Assembly (NCBI RefSeq): GCF_046098205.1
Contig: NZ_JBJURJ010000002.1
Span: forward strand, 425,338-489,337
DNA: 64,000 nucleotides
Source: Paenibacillus_AR mesotrionivorans
Lineage (GTDB): Bacteria > Bacillota > Bacilli > Paenibacillales > NBRC-103111
Direction: 5' to 3'
Position numbers and translations under genes: made by a program
Notes under the pieces: model-generated
The model's database searches: none
The model's input: only the letters and a program-made list of their open reading frames with translations
Told to the model about the DNA's origin: nothing
Shown here: positions 1 through 8,944 of the stretch, in pieces
Layout of the letters: each line of letters opens with the position of its first letter
How positions within the stretch are numbered: the first letter of the stretch is position 1

Positions 1-1
1 T

Positions 2-799
2 ATGTCCGGTGAGGGCATGCCTCTGCCCAAGGGCTTCATCGTGGAGGAGGAGGTGCATATGTCGGCGCCGCGGCTGTTTTCCGACCGTTTCTATCTCATT
101 TATCTGTCCATCGCCACCCGCCTCGGGCTGCTTTTCTATTCCCAGGCGTTGGGTGTCGCCTGCCGGGAGGACGTCCGCTTCTTTTCCTCGGACAGCCTGC
201 AAGCCACGGAACGCTTGCAAAACTCTGTGCTTACTCTGATGCAGAACCGGGGTGAATATTTCCGCCCGCCTGTTCTGACCGCTCCCGACCATCCGGAGTT
301 TATCCAAAAAACCAGCTTCCTGAACGGCTTTTTCGGTGACAAGCGGCCGTTGACCGGGATGGAAATCAGCGGCTTATACAGCTCCATGGAGCTTGTCCTG
401 CTAATGGAAGCCATCAGCACCGGTTTTGCCCAGGTGTCCTCCGACGCCAAGGTCAGAGAGCAGTTTCTGCGGATGAAGGAGCTCACAGCCAGCCACAAGC
501 AATCCATGGAGAAGGTTCTGGAAAAGGATGATCTGCCTGCTCCTGTTTCCTTCGTAGCTGAGGTCACCAACTCTACCAAGGCCCTCTTCTCAGAGCGGCT
601 GATGCTCTGCCATGCCGCCGGTTTGAACGGAACCCTCATCGAAGCCTACGGCAATGCCCTGAGCTATACCATGCGCAATGATGTAGCAGCCCTGTACCTG
701 AAGCAGATCGCACAGGTGGGAATGCTGGCGGAGAGTATGACCAAAACTCTGGTGGATTTCGAATGGCTGGAAAAACCCCCTGGGGCACTGGAGCGGTAG
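2..799 (+). CDS. DUF3231 family protein (5' end outside window)
   Basis: About 265 residues are visible and the frame is open to the window edge. The first Met sits before a GMPLPKGF stretch that is internal in DUF3231 proteins, so the true start probably lies upstream. DUF3231 proteins are usually about 330 residues, with two similar ferritin-like helical halves; the visible part is mainly the second half (KRPLTGMEISGLYSSME, then a long helical region). Such genes are common in Bacillales and have been linked to spores, but their biochemical role is unknown. A strong terminator follows the stop codon. Confidence 0.7.
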   Translation: MSGEGMPLPKGFIVEEEVHMSAPRLFSDRFYLIYLSIATRLGLLFYSQALGVACREDVRFFSSDSLQATERLQNSVLTLMQNRGEYFRPPVLTAPDHPEFIQKTSFLNGFFGDKRPLTGMEISGLYSSMELVLLMEAISTGFAQVSSDAKVREQFLRMKELTASHKQSMEKVLEKDDLPAPVSFVAEVTNSTKALFSERLMLCHAAGLNGTLIEAYGNALSYTMRNDVAALYLKQIAQVGMLAESMTKTLVDFEWLEKPPGALER

Positions 800-810
800 A
801 GCTATCCGTT

Positions 811-841
811 GACTGTTGAGACCGTCTCAACAGTCTTTTTT
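811..841 (+). terminator. Intrinsic terminator after the DUF3231 gene
   Basis: GACTGTTGAGA / TCTCAACAGTC forms a perfect stem with a very short loop, followed by a T run. Its T run overlaps the stop codon of the convergent RCC1-like gene. Confidence 0.85.
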
Positions 842-1697
842 ATTGCCGGATGCTGCCCCACCCGCTTACATCACATTGGCCATAATCGTTAGCTCCAACA
901 GCCATCACGGTACCATCGGATTGAAGTCCGAGAGTATGGGAACACCCTGCTGCTACCGCCCTAATATCCTTCCAACCATCCGCTTCGCATTGGCCATGCA
1001 GATTCAAACCCGCAGCCAGCACCCTGCCGTCAGATGTAAGACCCACAGTATGATAACTCCCGGCTGAAATAGCTACTATATCGCGCCAGCCGCTTACGTT
1101 ACATTGGCCATGCTTATTCCACCCTGCACCCGTAACCGTCCCATCCCATTTAAGCCCCACCGTGTGAAGATACCCCGCCGAAACAGCAGCTATGCCGCAC
1201 CAGTCATTCACATTGCATTGGCGGTATTTATTGTTGCCTGCCGCAAGCACCGTTCCATCTGCTTTCAAGCCGACGGTATGCCAGTCACCGGCCGTGACCG
1301 CCACAATATCCAACCAACCGCCCACGCTGCATTCACCCTCGTTGTTACGGCCTACTGCCAGCACTGTACCATCCGATTTAACCCCAATGGTACGGCACCA
1401 GCCTGCTGCAATGGCTGCAATATCGCGCCAGTTGTGAACATTGCATTGGCCATGCTTATTCCACCCCGCCGCTATCACCCTACCGTCAGATGTAAGACCA
1501 ACGGTATGCGCATTCCCCGTATTCGTGGCCATATGTACATTACCGGCAGCAACTGCTACGATTTGGCTCCAGCCGCTTACATCACATTGCCCGCATTTAT
1601 TATCCCCGGCTGCTGTTACCGTTCCGTCGGTTTTCAAACCGACGGTATGGCGGCGTCCTGCCGCTAGGGAACCTTTATGCAATAGTTTGGTCTCCAT
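840..1697 (-). CDS. RCC1-repeat (beta-propeller) protein
   Basis: A 285-residue protein made almost wholly of about seven repeats of roughly 40 residues, each of the form HTVGL-x2-DGTV-x-AxGxNxxGQC-x-V-x-GWxDIxAVxAG. This is the RCC1 / regulator-of-chromosome-condensation signature and predicts a seven-bladed propeller. No signal peptide or membrane segment is seen, so it is probably cytoplasmic. Nearly every blade has a Cys in the GQC position. Bacterial RCC1-like proteins have no uniform function; binding to a protein or ligand is an inference. The ATG has a GGGGGA ribosome binding site. The gene is divergent from the GntR operon and convergent with the DUF3231 gene. Confidence 0.75.
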   Translation of the reverse strand: METKLLHKGSLAAGRRHTVGLKTDGTVTAAGDNKCGQCDVSGWSQIVAVAAGNVHMATNTGNAHTVGLTSDGRVIAAGWNKHGQCNVHNWRDIAAIAAGWCRTIGVKSDGTVLAVGRNNEGECSVGGWLDIVAVTAGDWHTVGLKADGTVLAAGNNKYRQCNVNDWCGIAAVSAGYLHTVGLKWDGTVTGAGWNKHGQCNVSGWRDIVAISAGSYHTVGLTSDGRVLAAGLNLHGQCEADGWKDIRAVAAGCSHTLGLQSDGTVMAVGANDYGQCDVSGWGSIRQ

Positions 1698-1805
1698 GTT
1701 TTCCCCCGCCCATTCATATCTCCTGCCCGTCCATCCGTGTAGCTTATCTTATTCGATGTCGTAATCTCATACTCCTTGCTTGGACATGCTCATTCAAATT
1801 CCCCC

Positions 1806-1845
1806 TTGACACGCCTTAACTGTACTATTACTATTAATACAGTTA
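1806..1845 (+). promoter_or_regulatory. Promoter and YtrA-type operator of the GntR-ABC operon
   Basis: TTGACA (1806-1811), a 17-bp spacer and TACTAT (1829-1834) form a plausible sigma-A promoter. TAACTGTA (1817-1824) and TACAGTTA (1838-1845) form a perfect inverted repeat with a 13-bp gap that brackets the -10. That position suits repression by the GntR protein encoded just downstream. Autoregulation is inferred. Confidence 0.7.
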
Positions 1846-1893
1846 GTTCACGAACGGGAGCGCAGACCGTTACCGGGAGAAAGGGGCGAAGCC

Positions 1894-2268
1894 ATGTTTG
1901 AATTGGATTTACGCAGCCGCAGGCCCATCTATGAGCAGCTCATGGACAAAATCAAGGATGCCATCCTCTATGGGGTCCTGAAGCAGGATGAGCAGCTTCC
2001 CTCTGTCCGGACGCTTTCCACACAGCTTACGGTTAATCCCAATACAGTGCAGAAGGCATACCGGGAGCTGGAGCGGGAGGGCTTCATTTATTCCCTGCCG
2101 GGCAAGGGCAGCTTCGTCTCCCCCGGCAAGGCCCACGCCAACCTGGCAAGATTGGCGGAGGTGCGCCGGGAGCTGGCCGGACTGATGGAGGAGGCCGCCC
2201 GGCTAGGCATGACCCAGGACGAAATTTTATCTCTTTATCAAAAGGTGCAAGCCTCGAAAAAGGAGTGA
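1894..2268 (+). CDS. GntR family regulator, YtrA subfamily
   Basis: A 124-residue regulator with an N-terminal winged helix (PIYEQLMDKIKDAI ... LPSVRTLSTQLTVNPNTVQKAYRELEREG, about residues 10-75). It has only a short C-terminal tail instead of a ligand domain, which is the mark of the YtrA subfamily. These regulators usually repress the ABC transporter operon they head. That fits here: the ATP-binding gene starts 5 bp after this stop codon, and a dyad overlaps the promoter. The ligand or stress that relieves repression cannot be told from sequence; in Bacillus, YtrA operons respond to cell-wall antibiotics. Confidence 0.88.
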   Translation: MFELDLRSRRPIYEQLMDKIKDAILYGVLKQDEQLPSVRTLSTQLTVNPNTVQKAYRELEREGFIYSLPGKGSFVSPGKAHANLARLAEVRRELAGLMEEAARLGMTQDEILSLYQKVQASKKE

Positions 2269-2273
2269 CACAC

Positions 2274-3176
2274 ATGATCGAAATCAGCGGAATCAGCAAA
2301 AGCTTCCAGCGGGAGCAAGCGGTGAAGGAGCTCAGCCTGACCATACATAATGCGTCCGTCTTTGGCCTTCTGGGCTCCAACGGCGCCGGCAAAACCACCC
2401 TGCTGAAGCTGATGGCGGGCATTATGAAGCCCGATGAAGGCAGTATCCTGATGGAGGGGCAGCCGGTTTATGAAAATCTGGTGAATAAGGGGCGTTTGAT
2501 CTTTGTCCCCGACGCTCCCCACTTCTTCCCCCAAACCAGCCTGCGCCAGATGGCCGATTATTACCGGTCGGTTTATCCCGGGTGGAGCGAGGAACGGTAC
2601 AAGCAGCTTTCTCAGGTATTTCAACTGGATGAAAAGCGCAAGCTGCACCGCTTCTCCAAGGGGATGCAGCGCCAAGCCTCCTTCTGGCTGGCCTTAAGCT
2701 GTATGCCGGAGGTGCTTATTCTCGATGAGCCCATTGACGGCTTGGACCCTATTATGCGCCGCCAGATCAAGAATCTCATGTTCCAGGAATCCGCCGAACG
2801 GGGCATGACCGCCGTCATTTCCTCCCATAACCTGCGGGAAATCGAGGATCTCTGCGACCATGTGGGCATGATGCACCAAGGCAGATTAATCATCGATAAG
2901 GACTTGGATGTGATGAAGGCCGATACCCACAAGGTCCAGACCGCCTTCTGCAGCGCAGACGGGGAACCGGAGCTTCCCGGAAATCTCAGAATTCTGCATT
3001 CAGAGTCCCGGGGAAGCGTCAGGGTTTACATTGTGAAGGGCGAACGCGGGGAAATTGAGGAAACCTTCCGCCGCCTGAATCCGTTGGTGCTGGACCTCCT
3101 GCCGCTGACGCTGGAGGAGATATTCTTTTACGAAATGGGGGATGCGGGTTATGAAGTCCAACCGATTCTTCTTTAA
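2274..3176 (+). CDS. ABC transporter ATP-binding protein
   Basis: A 300-residue ATPase of the ABC-2 (drug or antibiotic efflux) type. Walker A is GSNGAGKTT (about residue 35), the signature is FSKGMQRQ, and Walker B is VLILDEPIDGLD. The signature is slightly divergent, as often seen in YtrB/YhcH-like proteins. The ATG at 2274 is preferred over an upstream GTG at 2265 because AAAGGAG ends 9 nt before it. It overlaps the permease gene by 26 bp, so the two are probably translationally coupled. Confidence 0.88.
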   Translation: MIEISGISKSFQREQAVKELSLTIHNASVFGLLGSNGAGKTTLLKLMAGIMKPDEGSILMEGQPVYENLVNKGRLIFVPDAPHFFPQTSLRQMADYYRSVYPGWSEERYKQLSQVFQLDEKRKLHRFSKGMQRQASFWLALSCMPEVLILDEPIDGLDPIMRRQIKNLMFQESAERGMTAVISSHNLREIEDLCDHVGMMHQGRLIIDKDLDVMKADTHKVQTAFCSADGEPELPGNLRILHSESRGSVRVYIVKGERGEIEETFRRLNPLVLDLLPLTLEEIFFYEMGDAGYEVQPILL

Positions 3177-5142
3177 TTCCGGTGTCATCCGCCAGGACCT
3201 TCGCCAGCATGGCTGGATCGGCATTCTGTATCTGCTCGGACTCCTGTTTTCTCTTCCGCTTCAAATGATGATGACCGAGCTGTCCCCCCGCGCTCCGCGG
3301 ATGGTGCTGCAGAACCTGTTTTCTGACGGGAACGGTGATTTTCAGAACCTTCTGGTTATGGTGTTTCCGGTAGCGGCCGGGATTTTTATCTTCCGTTATC
3401 TCCAGTCCAAAGGCTCTGCGGATTTCCAGCACAGCCTTCCTTTACGCCGTGACCGTCTGTTTTTATCCCATCTGGCCAGCGGGTTGATCCTGCTGGTTGT
3501 GCCCATTCTGGTCAATGCCTGTATACTGGCTATTGTGAAGATGATGCCTGACCTGGCGTATGTGTTCAGGTGGTACGTGCTTTTCAAATGGCTGGCAACC
3601 TTATTGGTCCTTACCGTTTTTATGTACATATTCACTGTCTTCGTCGGGATGTGTACCGGTCAGTCCATTCTTCAGACGGCGGTGGTGTTTATCCTGCTGC
3701 TTCTGCCTGCCGCCCTGGGCGAACTGTGGGGCTTTCATTTCCGGACTTACTTGTACGGATATTCCACATATTATGTCGACAACAGCATGAACTGGTCCAA
3801 CTGGTCCCCCCTTGTCCAACTGCTGGAACAGAATTTGGAGCAATTCGACCGGTATTCCGCATTCATCTATACGGGCTTGTCCTGTGTGTTCGGAGCTGCC
3901 GCATTTTTCCTGTACCGTCTGCGCAAGACGGAGGCTGCCACCCAGGCCATCGCCTTCAGCTACTTTAACCCTCTGTTCCGCGGGGGCGTTATGGTATGCG
4001 CCATGATGGTGGCAGGCGCCTATTTTCATCAATCCAATAATAACCCCGGTTGGACCTGGTTTGGCTATATCGCGGGAGCGGTGATCGGCTTTGCCGGGGT
4101 GGAGATGCTGCTGCAGAAATCCTGGCAGATCTATAGCCGCAAGGCATTGATCCGCTTCGGGGGTTACACGCTGCTTTGCGCGCTGATCCTGTATGTGCCT
4201 GTGACCAATATCAGCGGATATGTCACCCGCGTCCCGGATACGGCCCAGGTGGAGAAAACCACCGTCAGCCTGGAAGGACAGGTTTACTCCATGTTCCGGA
4301 ACAGTCGTACAAACAGCCAGAGAGATGAGGCTTACATTAACGCTATCCGCGATCTGCACAAGAAGCTGGTGGTTACCCGGGCCAAAGGCCCGTTGCCACA
4401 TAGCCCCACCCCCATCCGGACCATCAATGTAAACATTGCGTATTGGCTCGAGGATGGTTCCGTCCTGTCCCGTGAATATCCGGCCATTCCGGTTCCGCTG
4501 ATTGAGGAGCAATTGAAGCCGATGATGGAAACGGAAGGATACAAAAAAGCGGTCTTCGATTTGAATTTGTTGGATCAGCGCATTGACCGGATTACACTGG
4601 AGGGGGCGTATTATGCGGAAGGAAGGTATGCCGAAAACCCCAAAACTGCTGTAATCACGGATCCGCAGGAAATCAAGGAATTCCAGGAAATCCTGAAGCG
4701 GGAGCTGCTGAATATGACCTATGAGGACCACACCGACGGCCGGTTGGAGTGGGCTACGGTGAGCGTTCTGCCTTCCGGAAAGAACGACCAGACCCGGTAT
4801 CTCTGGAAAAAATCCTTCAAGGAATTGGATGCTTGGATGACAGCCAAGGGTTATGCCACCAAAGTGAAGCTCATCCCGGCCAATGTGACGGATCTGGAGG
4901 CGGTGCTCATGGATCCGGTGCTTTCGGCAGACCGGTACAGCTTCCCTTCGGAGCAGGAATACCGGTTCCAAACCTCTGTCAGCACCCCGGTACCCATTAC
5001 AGATAAGCAGAAGATCGAATCCATTCTGGAAAATATGTCGATCTACGAATCAGGTGCCGCCGGCTATATGATCAAATTCAAGATGACCGGCACCAATCAG
5101 GTGGTTTACGGCTTTATCCCGGAGGACCGGCTTGTCCCCTGA
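3151..5142 (+). CDS. ABC-2 type permease with large C-terminal extracytoplasmic domain
   Basis: A 663-residue membrane protein. The first ~360 residues hold several hydrophobic segments (for example ILYLLGLLFSLPLQ, LLTVFMYIFTVFVG and TAVVFILLLLPAALG). The last ~290 residues are soluble and rich in Lys/Glu. This matches the YtrC/YtrD-like permeases of Bacillales that carry a DUF6449-type C-terminal domain, likely outside the membrane. It pairs with the ATPase upstream to form the transporter controlled by the YtrA-type regulator. An ATG at 3142 is also in frame; 3151 is chosen because GGGGG lies 9 nt upstream. The substrate is unknown. Confidence 0.8.
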   Translation: MKSNRFFFNSGVIRQDLRQHGWIGILYLLGLLFSLPLQMMMTELSPRAPRMVLQNLFSDGNGDFQNLLVMVFPVAAGIFIFRYLQSKGSADFQHSLPLRRDRLFLSHLASGLILLVVPILVNACILAIVKMMPDLAYVFRWYVLFKWLATLLVLTVFMYIFTVFVGMCTGQSILQTAVVFILLLLPAALGELWGFHFRTYLYGYSTYYVDNSMNWSNWSPLVQLLEQNLEQFDRYSAFIYTGLSCVFGAAAFFLYRLRKTEAATQAIAFSYFNPLFRGGVMVCAMMVAGAYFHQSNNNPGWTWFGYIAGAVIGFAGVEMLLQKSWQIYSRKALIRFGGYTLLCALILYVPVTNISGYVTRVPDTAQVEKTTVSLEGQVYSMFRNSRTNSQRDEAYINAIRDLHKKLVVTRAKGPLPHSPTPIRTINVNIAYWLEDGSVLSREYPAIPVPLIEEQLKPMMETEGYKKAVFDLNLLDQRIDRITLEGAYYAEGRYAENPKTAVITDPQEIKEFQEILKRELLNMTYEDHTDGRLEWATVSVLPSGKNDQTRYLWKKSFKELDAWMTAKGYATKVKLIPANVTDLEAVLMDPVLSADRYSFPSEQEYRFQTSVSTPVPITDKQKIESILENMSIYESGAAGYMIKFKMTGTNQVVYGFIPEDRLVP

Positions 5143-5160
5143 CCAAGCCTACCTTAAACA

Positions 5161-5210
5161 AAAACACTCCCTGCCGCCGCATGCATAACTGCGGTGAACG
5201 GGAGTGTTTT
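5161..5210 (+). terminator. Terminator of the YtrA-type ABC operon
   Basis: AAAACACTCCC (5161-5171) pairs with GGGAGTGTTTT (5200-5210), with an inner CCGC/GCGG stem. It can act on both strands and so also serves the convergent gene ending at 5226. Confidence 0.85.
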
Positions 5211-5225
5211 GGTTTTAGGGAAGAG

Positions 5226-5624
5226 TCAGGAGGTCCTACGGAGACGGAGGCGGATATAACGAACGATTTCCGCCACGAAGCCCAAGGCAATTCCCGCTCC
5301 GGAGAAAAGCATGAAATAAAGAAAGCCGATCAGATCCCCCCAGGCGTCGATATTCAGATAAGCGCTGCGTATCATGGACGCCAGCCCTATACCGGTGCCT
5401 ATTGACGACAACAGCCAGAACCATCGTGCTCCCAGCCAGCCCATTCCGTTAATGACCGCCGCCACAATGATGCTAAACAACAGAAGCCGGAGTGCAAGCC
5501 ATATATCCGTTTCATTCCGCCAGACGGCGAAGCGGGCAAGCCACATCACAATGGTCATCATAATCGCATACCAAACGAACCAGACCAGCCAGCGTCTGCT
5601 TCTGGCCTGCGGCAGATAATTCAT
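5226..5624 (-). CDS. Small four-helix membrane protein, unknown function
   Basis: A 132-residue, strongly hydrophobic protein with about four membrane segments (for example WFVWYAIMMTIVMWLA and LLLFSIIVAAVINGMGWLGA) and an Arg-rich C-terminal tail. The ATG at 5624 is preferred to an in-frame upstream start because GGGGGAGG lies 6 nt before it. I do not recognise the family. It stands alone between two terminators. Confidence 0.6.
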   Translation of the reverse strand: MNYLPQARSRRWLVWFVWYAIMMTIVMWLARFAVWRNETDIWLALRLLLFSIIVAAVINGMGWLGARWFWLLSSIGTGIGLASMIRSAYLNIDAWGDLIGFLYFMLFSGAGIALGFVAEIVRYIRLRLRRTS

Positions 5625-5807
5625 AATCCTCCCCCTTCCGTACAGTTCCAAATATCCCCTATACCATCCATTACCCCTGCTGCGCCCCGCTTAACATAGA
5701 GATAGTTTCCGCAGTTAGGCCCAGCCGCCTGCTATATATCTTATATGTTTAAGATACCAGTATAACCCGGAAGCATACAACCGAATCTTTACTTGCCTTT
5801 TATGATG

Positions 5808-5984
5808 CGGACTGTAGTTCCGCTATTTCGCTCAATTTGCCCCTTTTGGGGTTTTCGCGGACACAGGGGACGTTATTTGCTCCGTCAGGGGCTGCTCCAG
5901 CCTGATTTGGTTCAGATAACGTCTCCTCGGTCCGTTCAGAAGAAATGAATGCGTTTTTCGGCCTAATAACGTCCTCTGTGTCCG
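5808..5984 (+). repeat. FFRR intergenic element A
   Basis: Four related units occupy this gap. F1 starts at 5808 (CGGACTGTAGTTCCGCTATT) and F2 at 5858 (CGGACACAGGGGACGTTATT), exactly 50 bp apart. R1 (5915-5936) and R2 (5965-5984) are inverted copies, also exactly 50 bp apart. F2 matches the reverse complement of R2 at 19 of 20 positions. Small ORFs predicted across this stretch are not convincing genes. The rest of the gap (5625-6029) shows no other feature I can support. Confidence 0.75.
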
Positions 5985-6029
5985 TTGGCTCATCCCGGCG
6001 GGGCAGCAGCACCACTTCGCCCAAGGCGC

Positions 6030-6063
6030 AAAAAACCCCCTCCGGCTCACACCGGAGAGGGTT
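6030..6063 (-). terminator. Terminator of the polyamine operon
   Basis: On the minus strand AACCCTCTCCGG pairs with CCGGAGGGGGTT across a 6-nt loop and is followed by a T run. Confidence 0.85.
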
Positions 6064-6121
6064 CAATACCTATGCAAGGGTTGAGCCCTGCCTATTCGAA
6101 GTGATTCGGGCCGTCAGCTTC

Positions 6122-7261
6122 TCAGGACAGACGCGACGCGTAATCCTGATACCCGAACTCCCGCACGACCTTGATGCCGTTAGCTTCGTTGAAGGTGGCA
6201 ATGGCCGGCAGGTTGACGCCGTTGAACATATTGGTTTTGACCATGGAATAAATGGCCATATCCGTAAACACCAGCTTATCCCCCCGCTCCAGAGGCTTCG
6301 GGAAGGAATAATCGCCGATCACGTCTCCAGCCAGGCAGGTCAACCCGCCTAAACGATACGTATGCGGGTATTGCTGGGGCTCACCGGCGCCGATAATCTC
6401 CGGCCGGTACGGCATCTCCAGCACATCGGGCATGTGGCATGCCGCGGAGGTATCGAGAATGGCGATATCCATGCCGTTATAGATAATATCCTCTACCGTC
6501 GCCACCATAAAGCCGGTGTTCAGCGCCACCGCTTCCCCCGGCTCCAGATACACCTGGAAGCCGTAGGTTTCCTTCAGGCGGTTAATCACACGAACCAAAC
6601 GGTCCACATCATAATCCTCACGGGTGATGTGGTGTCCGCCGCCCATGTTCAGCCACTTGAGCTTCTTCAGATGCTCGCCGAACTTTTCCTCCACTACGGC
6701 CACGGTCCGCTCCAGGGTATCGGAATTCTGCTGGCACAGGGTGTGGAAGTGAAGTCCGTCTACCCCATCCAGCTCATCGCCCCGGAACTGGTCCAGGGTG
6801 ACGCCCAGGCGGGAATGTGCGTAGCAAGGATCATAGATAGGCGTGCGTCCCTCCGAATACTGCGGATTGATGCGGATGCCCACCTCGATTTTTTTGCCGG
6901 GAACAGCCTGCACCTTGTCCTTGTACTTCTTCCACTGATGGAAGGAGTTGAAGACAATATGATCCACGTAGCCAAGCAATTCGTCGAATTCCCGGTCCAC
7001 ATACGCAGGGGCGTAAGCGTGAACCTCCTTGCCCATCTTCTCGTAGCCCAATCTGGCCTCGTGGAGAGAGCTGGCGGTCACACCCTTGAGATATTGGCCC
7101 ACCAATGGGAATACCTCATGCATAGCGAAGCCCTTCAGGGCCAGCAGAATATTGCAGTCCGTGCGTTTCTGCACCGAATCCAGAATCTCCAGATTCTTCA
7201 CCAGGAGCCGTTCGTCCACGATATAACAGGGTGAGGGCAGCGCCCCGAAGTCAATATCCAT
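6122..7261 (-). CDS. nspC: Carboxynorspermidine/carboxyspermidine decarboxylase
   Basis: A 379-residue PLP enzyme of the alanine racemase/decarboxylase fold. It removes CO2 from carboxy(nor)spermidine, the last step of the alternative polyamine pathway. Visible features are SPCYIVDE near the N-terminus, the PLP-lysine region LALKGF (about residue 40), GIRINPQYSEG, LNMGGGHH, and EPGEAVALNTG, which binds PLP phosphate. The ATG at 7261 is chosen because AAGGAAGTGAG lies at good distance; an in-frame GTG upstream is too close to that site. It follows the partner dehydrogenase by 16 bp and the pair shares one terminator. Confidence 0.92.
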   Translation of the reverse strand: MDIDFGALPSPCYIVDERLLVKNLEILDSVQKRTDCNILLALKGFAMHEVFPLVGQYLKGVTASSLHEARLGYEKMGKEVHAYAPAYVDREFDELLGYVDHIVFNSFHQWKKYKDKVQAVPGKKIEVGIRINPQYSEGRTPIYDPCYAHSRLGVTLDQFRGDELDGVDGLHFHTLCQQNSDTLERTVAVVEEKFGEHLKKLKWLNMGGGHHITREDYDVDRLVRVINRLKETYGFQVYLEPGEAVALNTGFMVATVEDIIYNGMDIAILDTSAACHMPDVLEMPYRPEIIGAGEPQQYPHTYRLGGLTCLAGDVIGDYSFPKPLERGDKLVFTDMAIYSMVKTNMFNGVNLPAIATFNEANGIKVVREFGYQDYASRLS

Positions 7262-7277
7262 GTATGTGCTCACTTCC

Positions 7278-8477
7278 TTAATCGAGAAGCGTGGGGGAGA
7301 AATCCTCCTGCCACGGCAAACCTTGTTTGTTCAGTTCTTCCATAAACGGATCCGGATCGAACTCTTCGATATTGTATACGCCGGGCTTCTTCCAGATGCC
7401 CTTCAGAATCATCATAGCGCCGATCATAGCAGGCACGCCGGTGGTATACGAGATGGCCTGGGAGCCAACCTCTGCATAACATTCCTCATGCACACACACG
7501 TTGTACACATAATAGGTCTTCGGCTTGCCGTCCTTCACGCCTTGGATGATACAGCCGATGTTGGTTTTACCCTTGGTGCGGGGGCCCAGGGAGGCCGGGT
7601 CCGGCAGAATCGCCTTCAAGAAGTGCAGCGGGATAATCTCGCGGCCTTCGAACATAATCGGTTCGATGGAGGTCATACCCACATTCTCCAATACCTTCAG
7701 GTGGTTCAGGTAATTGTCGGAGAAGGTCATCCAGAAGCGGATCTTCTTCAAACCCTTGATGTTCAGGGCCAGGGATTCCAGCTCCTCATGGTACAGCAGG
7801 TAGATGTTCTTCGGTCCGATTTCCGGCAGATCATAGGTCTTCTTCTCGGATAACGGCGGGGTTTCGATCCATTCGCCATTCTCCCAGTACCGGCCGTTGG
7901 CGGTAATTTCCCGGATATTGATCTCCGGATTGAAGTTGGTGGCGAAGGGATAACCGTGATCGCCGGCGTTGGCATCCACAATATCGATGGAATGAATTTC
8001 GTCGAAATGATGCTTTTGGGCATAAGCGCAGAATACGCCGGTTACACCCGGGTCAAAGCCGCTGCCCAGGAGGGCGGTGATGCCGGCCTTCTCGAATCTT
8101 TCCCGGTAGGCCCATTGCCATTTATATTCAAACTTCGGCACTTCCGGCGGCTCATAGTTGGCCGTATCCACATAGTGGACTCCGGTAGCCAGACATGCGT
8201 CCATAATCGTCAAATCCTGATAGGGGAGGGCCACATTAATGACCACATCCGGGCCAAAGCTCTTAATGAGGGCAATCACCTCATCCGTATTATCAGCATC
8301 AAGCTTGGCAGTCTGAATCTTCGTCTTGCCTCCGTCAAGCTTGGCCGCGAGCGCGTCGCACTTCTCTTTCGTGCGGCTGGCAATGCAAATTTCCTCGAAA
8401 ACGTCCGGATTCTGGCAACATTTGTGAACAACAACACTTGCAACGCCGCCGGCGCCAATAATCAGAGCTTTTCCCAA
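7278..8477 (-). CDS. Carboxynorspermidine/carboxyspermidine dehydrogenase (saccharopine dehydrogenase family)
   Basis: About 399 residues with an N-terminal Rossmann motif (KALIIGAGGVASVV) and the saccharopine dehydrogenase-like C-terminal half. In this family the enzyme reductively condenses aspartate semialdehyde with a diamine to give the substrate of the decarboxylase encoded next. In Bacillales this route usually makes spermidine from putrescine, an inference here. The start is unusual: there is no ATG. A TTG at 8477 gives MGKALIIGAGG with GGGGG 8 nt upstream and is preferred over a TTG five codons earlier. No diaminobutyrate genes lie nearby. Confidence 0.88.
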   Translation of the reverse strand: MGKALIIGAGGVASVVVHKCCQNPDVFEEICIASRTKEKCDALAAKLDGGKTKIQTAKLDADNTDEVIALIKSFGPDVVINVALPYQDLTIMDACLATGVHYVDTANYEPPEVPKFEYKWQWAYRERFEKAGITALLGSGFDPGVTGVFCAYAQKHHFDEIHSIDIVDANAGDHGYPFATNFNPEINIREITANGRYWENGEWIETPPLSEKKTYDLPEIGPKNIYLLYHEELESLALNIKGLKKIRFWMTFSDNYLNHLKVLENVGMTSIEPIMFEGREIIPLHFLKAILPDPASLGPRTKGKTNIGCIIQGVKDGKPKTYYVYNVCVHEECYAEVGSQAISYTTGVPAMIGAMMILKGIWKKPGVYNIEEFDPDPFMEELNKQGLPWQEDFSPTLLD

Positions 8478-8685
8478 CTCACTAACCCCCAATTCACAGA
8501 TTAAAAATCAAACAAGCACGATTATACAGAAAAGGCCCAACATTATCAAGAAAAATGACAAAAAATGAGGCTCGCCGGAATGGGGCCCCATTTTCTTCAT
8601 ATTTCCTTCATAATACAGGGAAATCCTCTGGATTTCTTACTTTTCCAAAAATATGGTTTGCGGCGGATTCCCTCTCCGTTTTACA

Positions 8686-8796
8686 CTACTCTTTTGTGGA
8701 TTCTTCCTTCATTTTTTTCCTATAAGAGACCTCCAAGATCGTGATGATGGCAACTCCGGTGAAGCCGAGGCCGAACATAATGATGATAAGGGCCAT
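8686..8796 (-). CDS. 36-residue single-pass membrane protein
   Basis: A small gene encoding a protein that starts MALIIIMFGLGFTGVAIITI and ends in a charged tail of KKMKEESTKE type. One hydrophobic helix spans about residues 2-21. The ATG at 8796 has an AAAGGGTGG ribosome binding site about 8 nt upstream. Composition (hydrophobic N-terminus, Lys/Glu C-terminus) and the ribosome binding site argue for a real gene. Function is unknown. It is divergent from the XRE regulator, with about 150 bp between. Confidence 0.6.
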   Translation of the reverse strand: MALIIIMFGLGFTGVAIITILEVSYRKKMKEESTKE

Positions 8797-8944
8797 CCAT
8801 TAGCCACCCTTTCTTGTCTGAGGAACACAGGTTATGTAATTTTTTCCTTCCCCTATTATATACCAATGAACTTAGGGGTTCAAGTTGAATTTGCATGTAT
8901 GTTTCCTTTTTTCCTGGATTGCTATAGTTTGGATAGGTGATCAT

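Noticed and set aside
5800..6066. Two short minus-strand frames of 72 and 88 residues
   Set aside because: They run across FFRR element A and the nspC terminator and have no ribosome binding site.
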